A stretch of DNA of 13,633 nt from Longimicrobiaceae bacterium (lineage in GTDB: Bacteria > Gemmatimonadota > Gemmatimonadetes > Longimicrobiales > Longimicrobiaceae): contig JASLAX010000072.1 of NCBI GenBank assembly GCA_030146875.1, forward strand, positions 1 to 13,633, read 5' to 3'. A program made the position numbers and the translations under genes. Numbering within the stretch: position 1 is the stretch's first letter; each line of letters starts with the position of its first letter. Below are positions 1 to 6,218 of the stretch, piece by piece. The notes under the pieces are model-generated. The model saw only the letters and a program-made list of their open reading frames with translations. It was not told the origin of the DNA and made no database searches.

Positions 1-518
1 GCGCCGTCGCGCGCCGCCGCGGCCTGCGCCGGGAGCGTGCGCAGCGCCTCGGGGCCGCGGGCCAGCGCCGCCTGCACGCGCTCCAGGGCGCGCTCGGACG
101 CCAGCCCGTCGCGCACGAGCTGCGTCAGGATCGCCACGGCCATGGCGCGGTGCGCCGCCGGCGCCTGCGTGGAGAGGGTGCCCAGCACCGCCGGGTCCAC
201 CCCCGCCTCCAGCGCGTCGGCGCCCACGGACAGGTCGGCGCCGGACACGGCCTCGCCGCGCCCGCCGCGCATGACGTCGCGAGCGCGGGAGAGCGAGCCC
301 AGCCGGCGCTCCACCACCGCGGCGATGCGGTCCGGGGCCACGCCCTTGGCGCGTCCCTCGGCCACCTTGTTCTCCAGCAGCGCGACCGGGATCCCCGCCT
401 GCTCGGCGCGGCGCTTGGCCGCCTCGATGCGGGCGCCGGGGTCGGCCTGGGCGGCGGCCGGGGCCCCCGCGAGCGGTGCCGCCACGAGAAGGGCGGCCAG
501 CAGCATGGTTCTCTTCAT
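1..518 (-). CDS. Exported protein of unknown function, partial (C-terminus outside the window)
   Basis: The frame is open from the ATG at 518 to the window edge, giving 172 codons without a stop. The N-terminus (MKRTMLLAALLVAAPLAGAP...AAAQA) is a textbook Sec signal peptide with a probable cleavage after AAAQA near residue 28, so the product is exported. The mature part is Ala/Arg-rich and looks helical (RIEAAKRRAEQAGIPVALLENKV and similar stretches), with no Cys and no motif I recognise. The start is well supported: the ATG overlaps the TGA of the upstream gene as ATGA, and a strong GGAGGGGAG Shine-Dalgarno lies just upstream inside that gene. It is the third gene of a translationally coupled chain with the two CBM48-like proteins, so it probably works in the same envelope process. 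I do not recognise a family. Confidence 0.75.
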   Translation of the reverse strand, partial: MKRTMLLAALLVAAPLAGAPAAAQADPGARIEAAKRRAEQAGIPVALLENKVAEGRAKGVAPDRIAAVVERRLGSLSRARDVMRGGRGEAVSGADLSVGADALEAGVDPAVLGTLSTQAPAAHRAMAVAILTQLVRDGLASERALERVQAALARGPEALRTLPAQAAAARDG

Positions 519-1651
519 CCGTGTATCTCCCCTCCGGACGCGGGGGGCGGCACCGTCACCACCGCCGCCGTCCCGCCGAAGCCGTCGTCCACCGCCGGAA
601 CGCCGGGGGGCAGGAACCACACCCCCGCCGCCGTCCGGAAGCCGTAGTGATGGACCCCGGGCCGCACCGGGATCCGGGCGGTCCACAGGCTCCCATCACG
701 CGTCATCACCACCGGGCTCCACCCGGTGAAGTCTCCCGCCACCAGGGGCGCCTCCACGTGCGCCGCCGCCGGAAGGCGCAGCACCAGCGTGTCGCCCACC
801 ACCACCGCCACCGGGGCCGCGGGGGGCGACGGGGCCGCGTCCCGCGGCCGGGCGTCCGGACCCAGGCGCCGCGCGAGCAGCACGTTCCACCCGCGGCGCG
901 GCAGCGACCAGTACATCGGGTCCGCCGGGTCCTGCCGCCAGCTCACCCCCACCTCCGTCCCCCGCCCCACCCGCAGCGAGGCGCCCGCCCCCAGCGCCGT
1001 GGCCGGCGCGGGGAAGCCGTCGCGCAGCCAGCGCCCCGCGAAGGCCCAGGCCGTCACCCGCCCCCGCTCCGCCTGGGCGCTCGCCCCCGCGTACGGGTGC
1101 CCGCCGTCGCGCCCCTGCAGCCAGCGCCCCTCGCCCGCCACCTCCACCCCCGGCGCCGCCCGGAACGAAGCGCGGCCGTCGCTGTCCCAGAACGCCCGCG
1201 TGTCCACCGAGTCGCGGACCAGGTCCAGCACGCCGACGGGGCCGCTGCGGCCCTCCAGGCGCCAGGGCCCGCGGCTCGCCGCCACGCCGGGCCGCGCCTC
1301 GGCCGTAAGGCCGCCCCCGGAGCGGATGGAGCCGGCGCCGGGATAGAGGTACCCGTGCGCCCCCACCCCCACTCCGTACGCCAGCCCCTCGCTTCCCCCG
1401 CCCAGCCACCCGCCCCCGCCCGCCGCGCCCCAGGGCGGCGCGCCCGCCTCCAGCGGCGCGCCGCCGCTCAGGTACAGCCAGCGCCCGGCCCCATCGTACC
1501 GCAGCGCGACCGACGCGGTGGTGGTCCCCACGCGCGCGCTCACCCGCTCCTCGATGGCGCGCCCGGCGCCCGCCTCCACCCGCCACTGCGCCGCGGCGGC
1601 CGCGGGAAGGAGGAGCGCGGCGGCCGTGGCGGCCAGCGCGCCGCGGGTCAC
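515..1651 (-). CDS. Exported, probably outer-membrane protein with C-terminal glycogen-binding-like (CBM48/early-set) domain
   Basis: The product is 378 aa. The chosen start is the GTG at 1651, which overlaps the TGA of the preceding gene as GTGA and is preceded by a GGGGGCGG ribosome-binding stretch. The same frame stays open upstream only as a shadow of the neighbour. Residues 1-21 form a signal peptide ending AAAAAQ. The middle (about 25-275) alternates polar and aromatic/aliphatic residues with many Gly, Trp and Tyr, as in outer-membrane beta-strands; this is a visual judgement. The last ~100 residues form a CBM48/AMPK-beta-like early-set domain, with AGDFTGW at about 305-311 followed by RPGVHHYGF and VDDGFGG. 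The same signatures occur in the upstream protein. In known families such domains bind alpha-glucans or act as structural modules; glycan binding here is not shown. It may cooperate with the upstream membrane protein. Confidence 0.8.
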   Translation of the reverse strand: MTRGALAATAAALLLPAAAAAQWRVEAGAGRAIEERVSARVGTTTASVALRYDGAGRWLYLSGGAPLEAGAPPWGAAGGGGWLGGGSEGLAYGVGVGAHGYLYPGAGSIRSGGGLTAEARPGVAASRGPWRLEGRSGPVGVLDLVRDSVDTRAFWDSDGRASFRAAPGVEVAGEGRWLQGRDGGHPYAGASAQAERGRVTAWAFAGRWLRDGFPAPATALGAGASLRVGRGTEVGVSWRQDPADPMYWSLPRRGWNVLLARRLGPDARPRDAAPSPPAAPVAVVVGDTLVLRLPAAAHVEAPLVAGDFTGWSPVVMTRDGSLWTARIPVRPGVHHYGFRTAAGVWFLPPGVPAVDDGFGGTAAVVTVPPPASGGEIHG

Positions 1652-2313
1652 GTCGCCGCCCCCGGCGCGGGAAGGGAGATGCGCGAGTTCGTGCCGCCGA
1701 AGTCGTCCTCCACCTGCGGAGCGGACGGGTCGGCGATCCAGCGGTCGCCGTCCACCACGAAGGCGTAGTCGTGCACGCCGGGGGGGACGGGCACCAGCGC
1801 CGTCCACACGCCGGGCGCCGTCTCGCGCAGCGTGTAGCGCGGCTTCCACCCGGTGAAGTCGCCGGCCAGGGCCACGCGGCTGGCGTCGGCCGTCTCCAGG
1901 CGGAACTGGACGTAGACGACGGGCGTCTCCGCCGGCGCCGGGGACCGGACGACCACGGGAGCCGTCGCCAGCCCGCCGTCCGCCGCTCCGGGAACCCCGC
2001 CGCGGGGCGGCACCAGGAGCAGCGCCGCCACCGCCGCGACGGCCAGGCCGTAGGCGGGGCGCAGGGCGATCCGCACCGGGCGCGGCTTCCAGAGCCATCC
2101 CGCCGCCCTCCGCCAGGCGGGGACGGGCGCCGGGGCCGCCCGCGGGAGCGCCGTCATCACCCGGCCCACCAGGTCCGGCGCGCGCGCCGCGCGCACGGAG
2201 GCCGCGGCGCGCTCCAGCGCGGGCCGCATGGCCGCCAGTCGGGCGCGCTCCTCGGGGGAGAGGTCCTCCGGGGAGGCCTCGCCGTCCAGGACGTGGTGGA
2301 TGCGGTCGCTCAT
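1648..2313 (-). CDS. Single-pass membrane protein with anti-sigma-like N-terminus and C-terminal CBM48/early-set domain
   Basis: The product is 221 aa. Residues 1-60 are charged and helical (MSDRIHHVLDGEASPEDLSP...), resembling the cytoplasmic part of anti-sigma factors but without the zinc-finger His/Cys set. One transmembrane helix lies at about 84-102 (RPAYGLAVAAVAALLLVPP). A Pro/Ala linker follows, and then an early-set domain at about 130-215: AGDFTGW 150-156, GVWTALVPVPPGVHDYAF 168-185 and VEDDFGG 201-207. Topology would place the glycan-binding-like domain in the periplasm. It is the first gene of the coupled minus-strand chain (GTGA overlap with the next gene) and is divergent from murB. 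The ATG at 2313 has no clear Shine-Dalgarno, and no sigma-factor gene is visible beside it. A role as envelope sensor or anti-sigma factor is inference; it could simply be a membrane-anchored carbohydrate-binding protein. Confidence 0.8.
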   Translation of the reverse strand: MSDRIHHVLDGEASPEDLSPEERARLAAMRPALERAAASVRAARAPDLVGRVMTALPRAAPAPVPAWRRAAGWLWKPRPVRIALRPAYGLAVAAVAALLLVPPRGGVPGAADGGLATAPVVVRSPAPAETPVVYVQFRLETADASRVALAGDFTGWKPRYTLRETAPGVWTALVPVPPGVHDYAFVVDGDRWIADPSAPQVEDDFGGTNSRISLPAPGAAT

Positions 2314-2438
2314 GGGGTGCCGGGTGCGTCGGTTCTCGGGGCCTTCCCCCTCAGGACGAGCGGGGTGGCCGTGGCGTCACAGCTTTTCTTCCCCTGCAAG
2401 CCAGCCGCCGCGGGGGAGGCCGGGGGCCGGCACCGCCC

Positions 2439-2466
2439 TTGCGGACGCGCCGGTCACGCGTATCGT
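2439..2466 (+). promoter_or_regulatory. Candidate sigma-70 promoter for murB
   Basis: TTGCGG (2439-2444) and TATCGT (2461-2466) are separated by 16 bases, about 40 bases upstream of the murB start. It is the best match in the 194-base divergent region. No equally good promoter was found for the opposite gene. Confidence 0.4.
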
Positions 2467-2507
2467 GGGGGCGCCGGTCCCCTCCGCCCTCAGCAGAGCC
2501 GCACTCC

Positions 2508-3461
2508 ATGCCCGTGATGACGACCGAGATCCCGCTCGCAGCGCTCGCCTCCCGCCTGGGAGCCGGCCGCCTGGAGCGGGAGGTGCCCCTGGCTCCCTAC
2601 ACCACCTTCCGGATCGGGGGTCCGGCCGAGGTGCTGTACCGCGCCCGCACCCCGGACGAGCTGGCCGGGGCGGTGCTGGCCGCGCGCGAGCTGGAGATCC
2701 CCTTCTTCCTGCTGGGGCTGGGCGCCAACATCCTGGTGGGCGACCGCGGGGTGCCGGGGCTGGTGATCCGCAACGAGGTGGAGGGGATCGAGTTCCTGGA
2801 CGGCAACCTGGTGCGCGCCGGGAGCGGGGCCAAGGTCTACCACGACCTGATCCAGGCCACCGTGGCGCGCGGGCTGGGCGGGCTGCACCACTTCGTGGGC
2901 ATCCCCAGCACCGTGGGCGGCGCCATCTGGCAGAACCTGCACTTCCTGTCCCCCCCGCCGGAGCGCGAGCGCACGGTGTTCGTAGAAGAGGTGGTGCACT
3001 CCGCCACCATCCTCTCCGCCGAGGGGGAGGTGCGCACGGTGGACCGCGACTACTTCCGCTTCGGCTACGACTACTCCGTCCTGCACGACCGGCCGGACGT
3101 GGTGCTGGACGTCACCTTCCGGCTCACGCCGCAGCCGCGCCAGGAGCTACGCGACGTGATCCGCGAGAACCTGCAGTGGCGCGACGAGCGCCACCCCGAC
3201 CTGTGGCTGTACCCCAGCGCCGGCTCCATCTTCCAGAAGATCGAGGGCGTGGGCGCGGGGCGGCTGGTGGATCAGGTGGGGCTGAAGGGGCGCGTGCTGG
3301 GGAACGCCCAGATCTTCCACAAGCACGCCAACATCATCGTGAACCTGGGCGGCGCCACCGCCGCCGACGTCACCGCGCTGATCACGCTGGCGCAGGAGAC
3401 GGTGCGCCGCGAGCTGGGCCACGAGCTGAAGACCGAGATCGGGATGGTGGGCGAGTTCTGA
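2508..3461 (+). CDS. murB: UDP-N-acetylenolpyruvoylglucosamine reductase (MurB), divergent form
   Basis: This 317-aa flavoenzyme reduces UDP-GlcNAc-enolpyruvate to UDP-MurNAc with NADPH, in the cytosolic branch of peptidoglycan synthesis. The FAD-binding hallmarks are present: TTFRIGGPAE (32-41), GLGANILVGD (70-79) and GIPSTVGGAI (131-140). In the C-terminal half, SAGSIFQKIEG (237-247) carries the expected catalytic Ser240, and LVDQVGLKG, HANIIVNLGGATAADV and the terminal LKTEIGMVG (Glu310 as the likely second acid) follow. The usual VYMNAGAYG-like stretch is replaced by WQNLHFLSPPPERE (141-154), and the KNP after the catalytic Ser is QKI, so this is a divergent subgroup. The ATG at 2508 is preferred because homology begins shortly after it. 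An upstream in-frame extension to 2439 would overlap the promoter, and ATG 2517 is an alternative. The Shine-Dalgarno is weak. It is not next to other mur genes. Confidence 0.9.
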   Translation: MPVMTTEIPLAALASRLGAGRLEREVPLAPYTTFRIGGPAEVLYRARTPDELAGAVLAARELEIPFFLLGLGANILVGDRGVPGLVIRNEVEGIEFLDGNLVRAGSGAKVYHDLIQATVARGLGGLHHFVGIPSTVGGAIWQNLHFLSPPPERERTVFVEEVVHSATILSAEGEVRTVDRDYFRFGYDYSVLHDRPDVVLDVTFRLTPQPRQELRDVIRENLQWRDERHPDLWLYPSAGSIFQKIEGVGAGRLVDQVGLKGRVLGNAQIFHKHANIIVNLGGATAADVTALITLAQETVRRELGHELKTEIGMVGEF

Positions 3462-3483
3462 GCGGGCCGCCGCTCGCGCCAAA

Positions 3484-3522
3484 GCGGAGCGCCGCCCCGG
3501 CAGGACCGGGGCGGCGCTCCGC
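3484..3522. terminator. Perfect 17-bp hairpin, probably bidirectional terminator
   Basis: GCGGAGCGCCGCCCCGG (3484-3500) pairs perfectly with 3506-3522 around a five-base loop (CAGGA). It sits between the convergent ends of murB and the cold-shock gene. It has no T-run, as is common in very GC-rich genomes. Confidence 0.75.
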
Positions 3523-3544
3523 ACGTCCGGCGGACCGTGGAGGG

Positions 3545-3754
3545 TCAGTCGACGGGGTTCACGTTCTCGGCCGCCGGGCCCTTCTGGCCCTGAACCAGGT
3601 CGAACTCGACCTTCGCGCCCTCGGCCAGCGACCGGAAGCCGCTGCCCTGGATGGCGGAGTAGTGGACGAAGCAGTCCTTCTCGCCGCCGTCGGGGGTGAT
3701 GAAGCCGAAGCCCTTGGCGTCGTTGAACCACTTCACGGTGCCGGTGGTGCGCAT
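3545..3754 (-). CDS. Cold-shock domain protein (CspA family)
   Basis: This 69-aa single cold-shock domain protein binds single-stranded RNA/DNA and acts as an RNA chaperone in the cytoplasm. The N-terminus MRTTGTVKWFNDAKGFGFIT contains the RNP1 motif KGFGFIT; RNP2 follows as DCFVHYSAI (28-36), with a Cys where Val is more usual. The length and the C-terminal KGPAAENV match the family. The ATG at 3754 has an AGAGGGAG Shine-Dalgarno about seven bases upstream; an in-frame extension upstream is unrelated low-complexity sequence and is rejected. A near-consensus promoter lies about 300 bases upstream, so the mRNA would have a long leader, as in E. coli cspA-type genes where the leader controls translation by temperature. 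Thermoregulation here is inference. Confidence 0.96.
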   Translation of the reverse strand: MRTTGTVKWFNDAKGFGFITPDGGEKDCFVHYSAIQGSGFRSLAEGAKVEFDLVQGQKGPAAENVNPVD

Positions 3755-4051
3755 GCGGGTGCTCCCTCTGGAGTTGTTGCGTCGGACCCACGGCTGGTCG
3801 CCGCCCTCGCCGACTCGTTCGTGGGACCGTTCCGCCCCCCACGCTGGGCAATCGATGGCGCCGGTGGCCCGGCGGGACGTCTCCGGGTCAGCTCCGGGCA
3901 CGCGCGCAGGGCGCCGCGGGGCGGCGGCTCCGCGCGATCGCCCCGGGGGGCGGGCCTGCTTCGTGGGGGTGGAGCGGTGGCGCGAGACGGACACTGCGGG
4001 ATGCGGCTGGGGGCGCGGCGGTGCCGCGGGCAAAGAATGGCGTGGACGACG
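3755..4051 (-). promoter_or_regulatory. Long 5' leader of the cold-shock gene
   Basis: About 297 bases lie between the predicted transcription start (near 4051) and the csp start codon. I see no convincing gene in them on either strand. Long structured leaders are known for cspA-family mRNAs, so a thermosensing role is plausible. I did not derive a specific fold. Confidence 0.5.
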
Positions 4052-4057
4052 AGCGAG

Positions 4058-4086
4058 AAGCTAGTTGGGGTCCCGGGAGGTGTCAA
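4058..4086 (-). promoter_or_regulatory. Strong sigma-70 promoter reading toward the cold-shock gene
   Basis: On the minus strand TTGACA (4086-4081) is followed after exactly 17 bases by TAGCTT (4063-4058). This is a perfect -35 box and a good -10 box in otherwise very GC-rich DNA. The predicted start is near 4051. The next gene downstream on this strand is the cold-shock gene. Confidence 0.7.
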
Positions 4087-4367
4087 GAAATCCCGCCCCC
4101 GCCTCCCGCGCCACCGAGCGGCACCCGGTGACGCGCGCGGCGCGAAAAGAGCCCCGGCGGTCCGGTGGAGGGAGACGTGGACGCCGGGACCCCTGGCCCC
4201 AGCGGGGGACGGAGGGGAAAGCGGCGGGAGGAGAGGGCGGGAGGGAGGACGGCGGGAGCCGGCCTCCCTCCTTGCGTTCGCGGGGATTCCTGCGGGGGAG
4301 CGGGGCGGGACGGCGGGGACGCCGCGGGTGCCCGCGGCGGGCGCGGGGGCGGAGGGGCCCCTCCGGA
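4087..4367. other. Gene-free G-rich intergenic DNA with inverted repeats and a G-quadruplex motif
   Basis: No supportable gene is present. The plus strand is purine/G-rich around 4202-4260 and includes a canonical four-run G-quadruplex motif at 4226-4245 (GGG-N6-GGG-C-GGG-A-GGG). Two perfect GC inverted repeats follow: GCCGCGGG/CCCGCGGC at 4321-4338 and the palindrome GGAGGGGCCCCTCC at 4351-4364. They may help separate transcription of the zinc-ribbon gene from the csp promoter. Confidence 0.5.
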
Positions 4368-4391
4368 GCGGGGGGTTTACCGTCCCCCCGC
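4368..4391 (-). terminator. Candidate terminator of the zinc-ribbon gene
   Basis: GCGGGGGG (4368-4375) pairs with CCCCCCGC (4384-4391) around an eight-base loop, about 40 bases after the stop codon of the minus-strand zinc-ribbon gene. There is no T-run, so the call is moderate. Confidence 0.45.
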
Positions 4392-4429
4392 CCCCGAGTA
4401 TCTTCGGTAAGTGTTCGGTGTGCTTCGGG

Positions 4430-4750
4430 TCACTCGCTCCGGTGGTACGCCTCGGCCACCAGGTCGTAGATGGTCCCGCAGCCGCGGCGCTGGCACTGGT
4501 AGGTGCCCAGGCGGGTCTCGCCGGGGGCCTCCTTCAGCGCCCGCACCAGCTCCTCGGTCACCCGCAGCGCGGGACGGGACCCGCAGCGGGGGCACACCGC
4601 CGCCAGCCGCAGGAGCGGGCGGGCGTCGTCCGCGGGCGTCTCGGTGGGCGCCGCGGGGCGCGGGGGGGCGGGGCGGCGGACCAGCCGGCGCCGGACCGCG
4701 CGGACCACGGTGGCGGTCTCGTCGGTGCACTTCGGGATGATGGTGGGCAT
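4430..4750 (-). CDS. Small zinc-ribbon protein of unknown function
   Basis: The product is 106 aa. The ATG at 4750 is chosen because AGGAGGAG, an almost perfect Shine-Dalgarno, lies three bases upstream; a longer in-frame start lacks one and would run into the operator-like repeat. Residues 1-35 are basic and Pro-rich (VRAVRRRLVRRPAPPRP). The C-terminal half has two Cys pairs, CPRC at 53-56 and CQRRGC at 86-91, spaced about 30 residues apart, as in a zinc ribbon; Cys8 is extra. Zinc ribbons commonly bind nucleic acid or protein partners, and the basic tail fits DNA or RNA binding, but I do not recognise the family. It is divergent from an XRE/ImmA pair across a 182-base region with a strong promoter for this gene and a perfect inverted repeat just downstream of that promoter. 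It is therefore a good candidate target of the XRE repressor. Confidence 0.75.
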   Translation of the reverse strand: MPTIIPKCTDETATVVRAVRRRLVRRPAPPRPAAPTETPADDARPLLRLAAVCPRCGSRPALRVTEELVRALKEAPGETRLGTYQCQRRGCGTIYDLVAEAYHRSE

Positions 4751-4836
4751 CGCTCCTCCTGACTGCGGGTTCTCGTCGGCGGCTCTCTCCACGGGAGCCT
4801 TGCTCCGGCGCCTCGTGGGGGGTATCATCAACACCT

Positions 4837-4854
4837 GTGTAGTTCGTCCTACAC
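4837..4854. promoter_or_regulatory. Perfect inverted repeat, candidate repressor operator
   Basis: GTGTAG (4837-4842) and CTACAC (4849-4854) form a perfect inverted repeat with a six-base spacer (TTCGTC), directly followed by GTTAAC. It lies between the divergent zinc-ribbon and XRE genes, just inside the predicted leader of the zinc-ribbon mRNA. Size and symmetry fit an operator for a dimeric helix-turn-helix protein such as the adjacent XRE protein. Confidence 0.5.
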
Positions 4855-4873
4855 GTTAACGACGCCTGAAACG

Positions 4874-4901
4874 AATCTACGGAAGCGGGCCAGAGTGTCA
4901 A
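4874..4901 (-). promoter_or_regulatory. Sigma-70 promoter for the zinc-ribbon gene
   Basis: On the minus strand TTGACA (4901-4896) and TAGATT (4879-4874) are separated by 16 bases. Transcription would start near 4867 and read through the inverted repeat at 4837-4854 into the zinc-ribbon gene. The promoter of the opposite XRE gene is less clear. Confidence 0.6.
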
Positions 4902-4932
4902 GGGTGTTAACCGAGAACCCTCAGGAAACGTT

Positions 4933-5370
4933 ATGAACGTTGACCAGCGTCGTGCGGTGGGAACCCGGATCCGGCGGATCCGCGAGGCGAAGGGCTGGAA
5001 CCGCGAGGAGCTTGCGACGCGGCTGGGCGTACACTCCGGCTCGGTCGCGCGCTGGGAGACGGGGGGCGCGGTGCCCCACCCGTACCACCTGGACCGCATC
5101 GCGGAGTGGGGCGGCGCCACGTCGGAGTGGCTGCGCACGGGGGGAGAGGACGAGGCCGCCGCCGCGGAGGCGCCGGAGCGCGAGGCCGAGGAGCTGTTCG
5201 CCTCGCTGGATACCATCGCCCGCTTCGTGGGGGGCATCGCGCCCCCGGGGCAGGAGCGGTTCCGCAAGCTGGACGCGCTGGAGGGGCTCAGGCGCATGCT
5301 GACGGCCCGGGGCCTCCTCCCCGACTGGTGGTACCGATTGAGGGACCAGGTGGAAAGCGATGAGCTCTGA
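4933..5370 (+). CDS. XRE-family helix-turn-helix regulator
   Basis: The product is 145 aa. Residues 8-68 form a classic XRE/Cro-type DNA-binding domain: GTRIRRIREAKGWNREELA, then RLGVHSGSVARWETGG (recognition helix region), then HLDRIAEWGGATSEWLRTG. An Ala/Glu-rich linker leads to a C-terminal segment (about 90-145) of unknown fold that may dimerise or contact the protease partner. The start has an AGGA Shine-Dalgarno at 4923-4926, and the ATG is flanked on both sides by AACGTT. Its stop overlaps the next gene's start by 11 bases, so it is cotranslated with an ImmA/IrrE-type protease. In known pairs (ImmR/ImmA, DdrO/IrrE) the protease cleaves the repressor on a stress signal. By analogy this protein probably represses its own operon and/or the divergent zinc-ribbon gene. 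Confidence 0.9.
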   Translation: MNVDQRRAVGTRIRRIREAKGWNREELATRLGVHSGSVARWETGGAVPHPYHLDRIAEWGGATSEWLRTGGEDEAAAAEAPEREAEELFASLDTIARFVGGIAPPGQERFRKLDALEGLRRMLTARGLLPDWWYRLRDQVESDEL

Positions 5371-5908
5371 GGACCTGTACGTGCTGAACGCCACCCGCCG
5401 GGTGGTCGCGAAGGCACGGGAGGTCCAGCCGGAGTACGCGGGACCCTCTGCGCCCGCCCGCACCGACCAGATCTCCCTGCTGCTCGCGCGCTCGGGGTGC
5501 CACGTGGAGGTCTTCCACTTCGCCTCCGACACCGTGGCCATGACGCTGCCGCCGTGCGCGGGGGTGTACCCGGTGCTGGTGAACCGCGGCGCCGAGCGGT
5601 CGGACCGCGCCTTCGCCCTGCGGCACGAGGTGGGGCACGTGCTGGCGGGCGACGTGGAGGGCGCGATCTTCCTCTCCTCCGGCGAGGGGCACATGACCCC
5701 CGAGGAGCGGATCGCGGACCTGTTCGCCCTGGCCGACCTGGTCCCGGGCTGGTGGATCGAGTGGGTGTGCGGAGGGGAGAACGACCCCGACTCCCTGGGC
5801 GGCGAGATCGCGCAGGCCATCGCGGAGTACGCCGAGGGCTGGCCCGAGGACCGCACGGTCGACCGCGCCCGCCTGCGCCTCCTCCTCTACCAGCAGCACG
5901 CGCTGTAG
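5360..5908 (+). CDS. ImmA/IrrE-family metallopeptidase
   Basis: The product is 182 aa, a usual length for single-domain members. The zinc-binding motif is ALRHEVGHVLAGD, with His89-Glu90 and His93. The family's second helix follows at 114-129 (PEERIADLFALADLVP), equivalent to the usual ExEAxxFAxxLLMP; the residue normally written as the Glu before Ala is Ile here, and Glu115/Glu116 are the candidates for the third zinc ligand. Members cleave XRE-type repressors (ImmA on ImmR, IrrE on DdrO) in response to DNA damage or mobile-element cues. It overlaps the XRE gene by 11 bases, which strongly suggests that regulator is its substrate. No integrase, transposase or phage gene is beside it, so it may be a chromosomal stress switch. 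The ATG at 5360 is preceded by GTGGAAAG. Confidence 0.88.
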   Translation: MSSEDLYVLNATRRVVAKAREVQPEYAGPSAPARTDQISLLLARSGCHVEVFHFASDTVAMTLPPCAGVYPVLVNRGAERSDRAFALRHEVGHVLAGDVEGAIFLSSGEGHMTPEERIADLFALADLVPGWWIEWVCGGENDPDSLGGEIAQAIAEYAEGWPEDRTVDRARLRLLLYQQHAL

Positions 5909-5972
5909 CGCCGACGTCCATTGTCCCGCACCGCCCCCGCGGCATCCGCCCGATCCGCCCAACTACGTCTTT

Positions 5973-6174
5973 CACGCGGAGACGCGGAGAAAAAGCCCGG
6001 AGAGACGCGGAGGCGTCCGCGGCATCCTCACCTCTCTCCATCCGCGGTCGCCCTCCCACCTAAGTGAGGTGGATCGGGACGGAGCCCGCCCCCACACCTC
6101 CGCGTTCTCCGCGCCTCCGCGTGAGCCCCGCCGTTGCCGTTTCCGCGTCACCGCGTCCTCCGCGCCTCCGCGTG
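5973..6174. repeat. Intergenic element bounded by inverted 'CACGCGGAG(A/G)CGCGGAG' repeats
   Basis: CTCCGCGCCTCCGCGTG occurs twice as an exact 17-base direct repeat (6107-6123 and 6158-6174). It occurs once inverted with a single mismatch at 5973-5989. A partial copy (ACGCGGAGGCG) is at 6005-6015, and a short hairpin CCACCT/AGGTGG is at 6056-6072. The block fills most of the gap between the convergent immA-like and fadI genes, and no gene is supportable in it. It resembles a dispersed REP/MITE-type repeat, but copy number elsewhere cannot be seen here. Confidence 0.6.
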
Positions 6175-6218
6175 GAACCCGTCCCCCGCCGCACGAAATG
6201 ACAGCCGGCGGACGACGA

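Noticed and set aside
476..1768. Long plus-strand open frames opposite the CBM48-like genes (also 726-1346 and 1771-2517)
   Set aside because: Arg/Pro/Gly-rich, no motifs, and antisense to well-supported coding frames; typical shadows in very GC-rich DNA.
3755..4033. N-terminal extension of the cold-shock protein to 162 residues
   Set aside because: The extension is Pro/Arg-rich without homology, while the 69-aa form starts at the family's normal place with a good ribosome site.
2228..4762. 844-codon plus-strand open frame through murB and beyond
   Set aside because: Out of frame with murB, low-complexity Arg/Gly/Ala translation, and it crosses the csp gene and intergenic DNA.
4837..4911. 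IrrE/DdrO radiation-response operator (RDRM)
   Set aside because: The repeats here (GTGTAG-N6-CTACAC and GTTAAC) do not resemble the known RDRM palindrome; only the protein pairing is analogous.
5973..6174. CRISPR array
   Set aside because: Only two exact direct repeats plus an inverted copy, no regular spacers and no cas genes.
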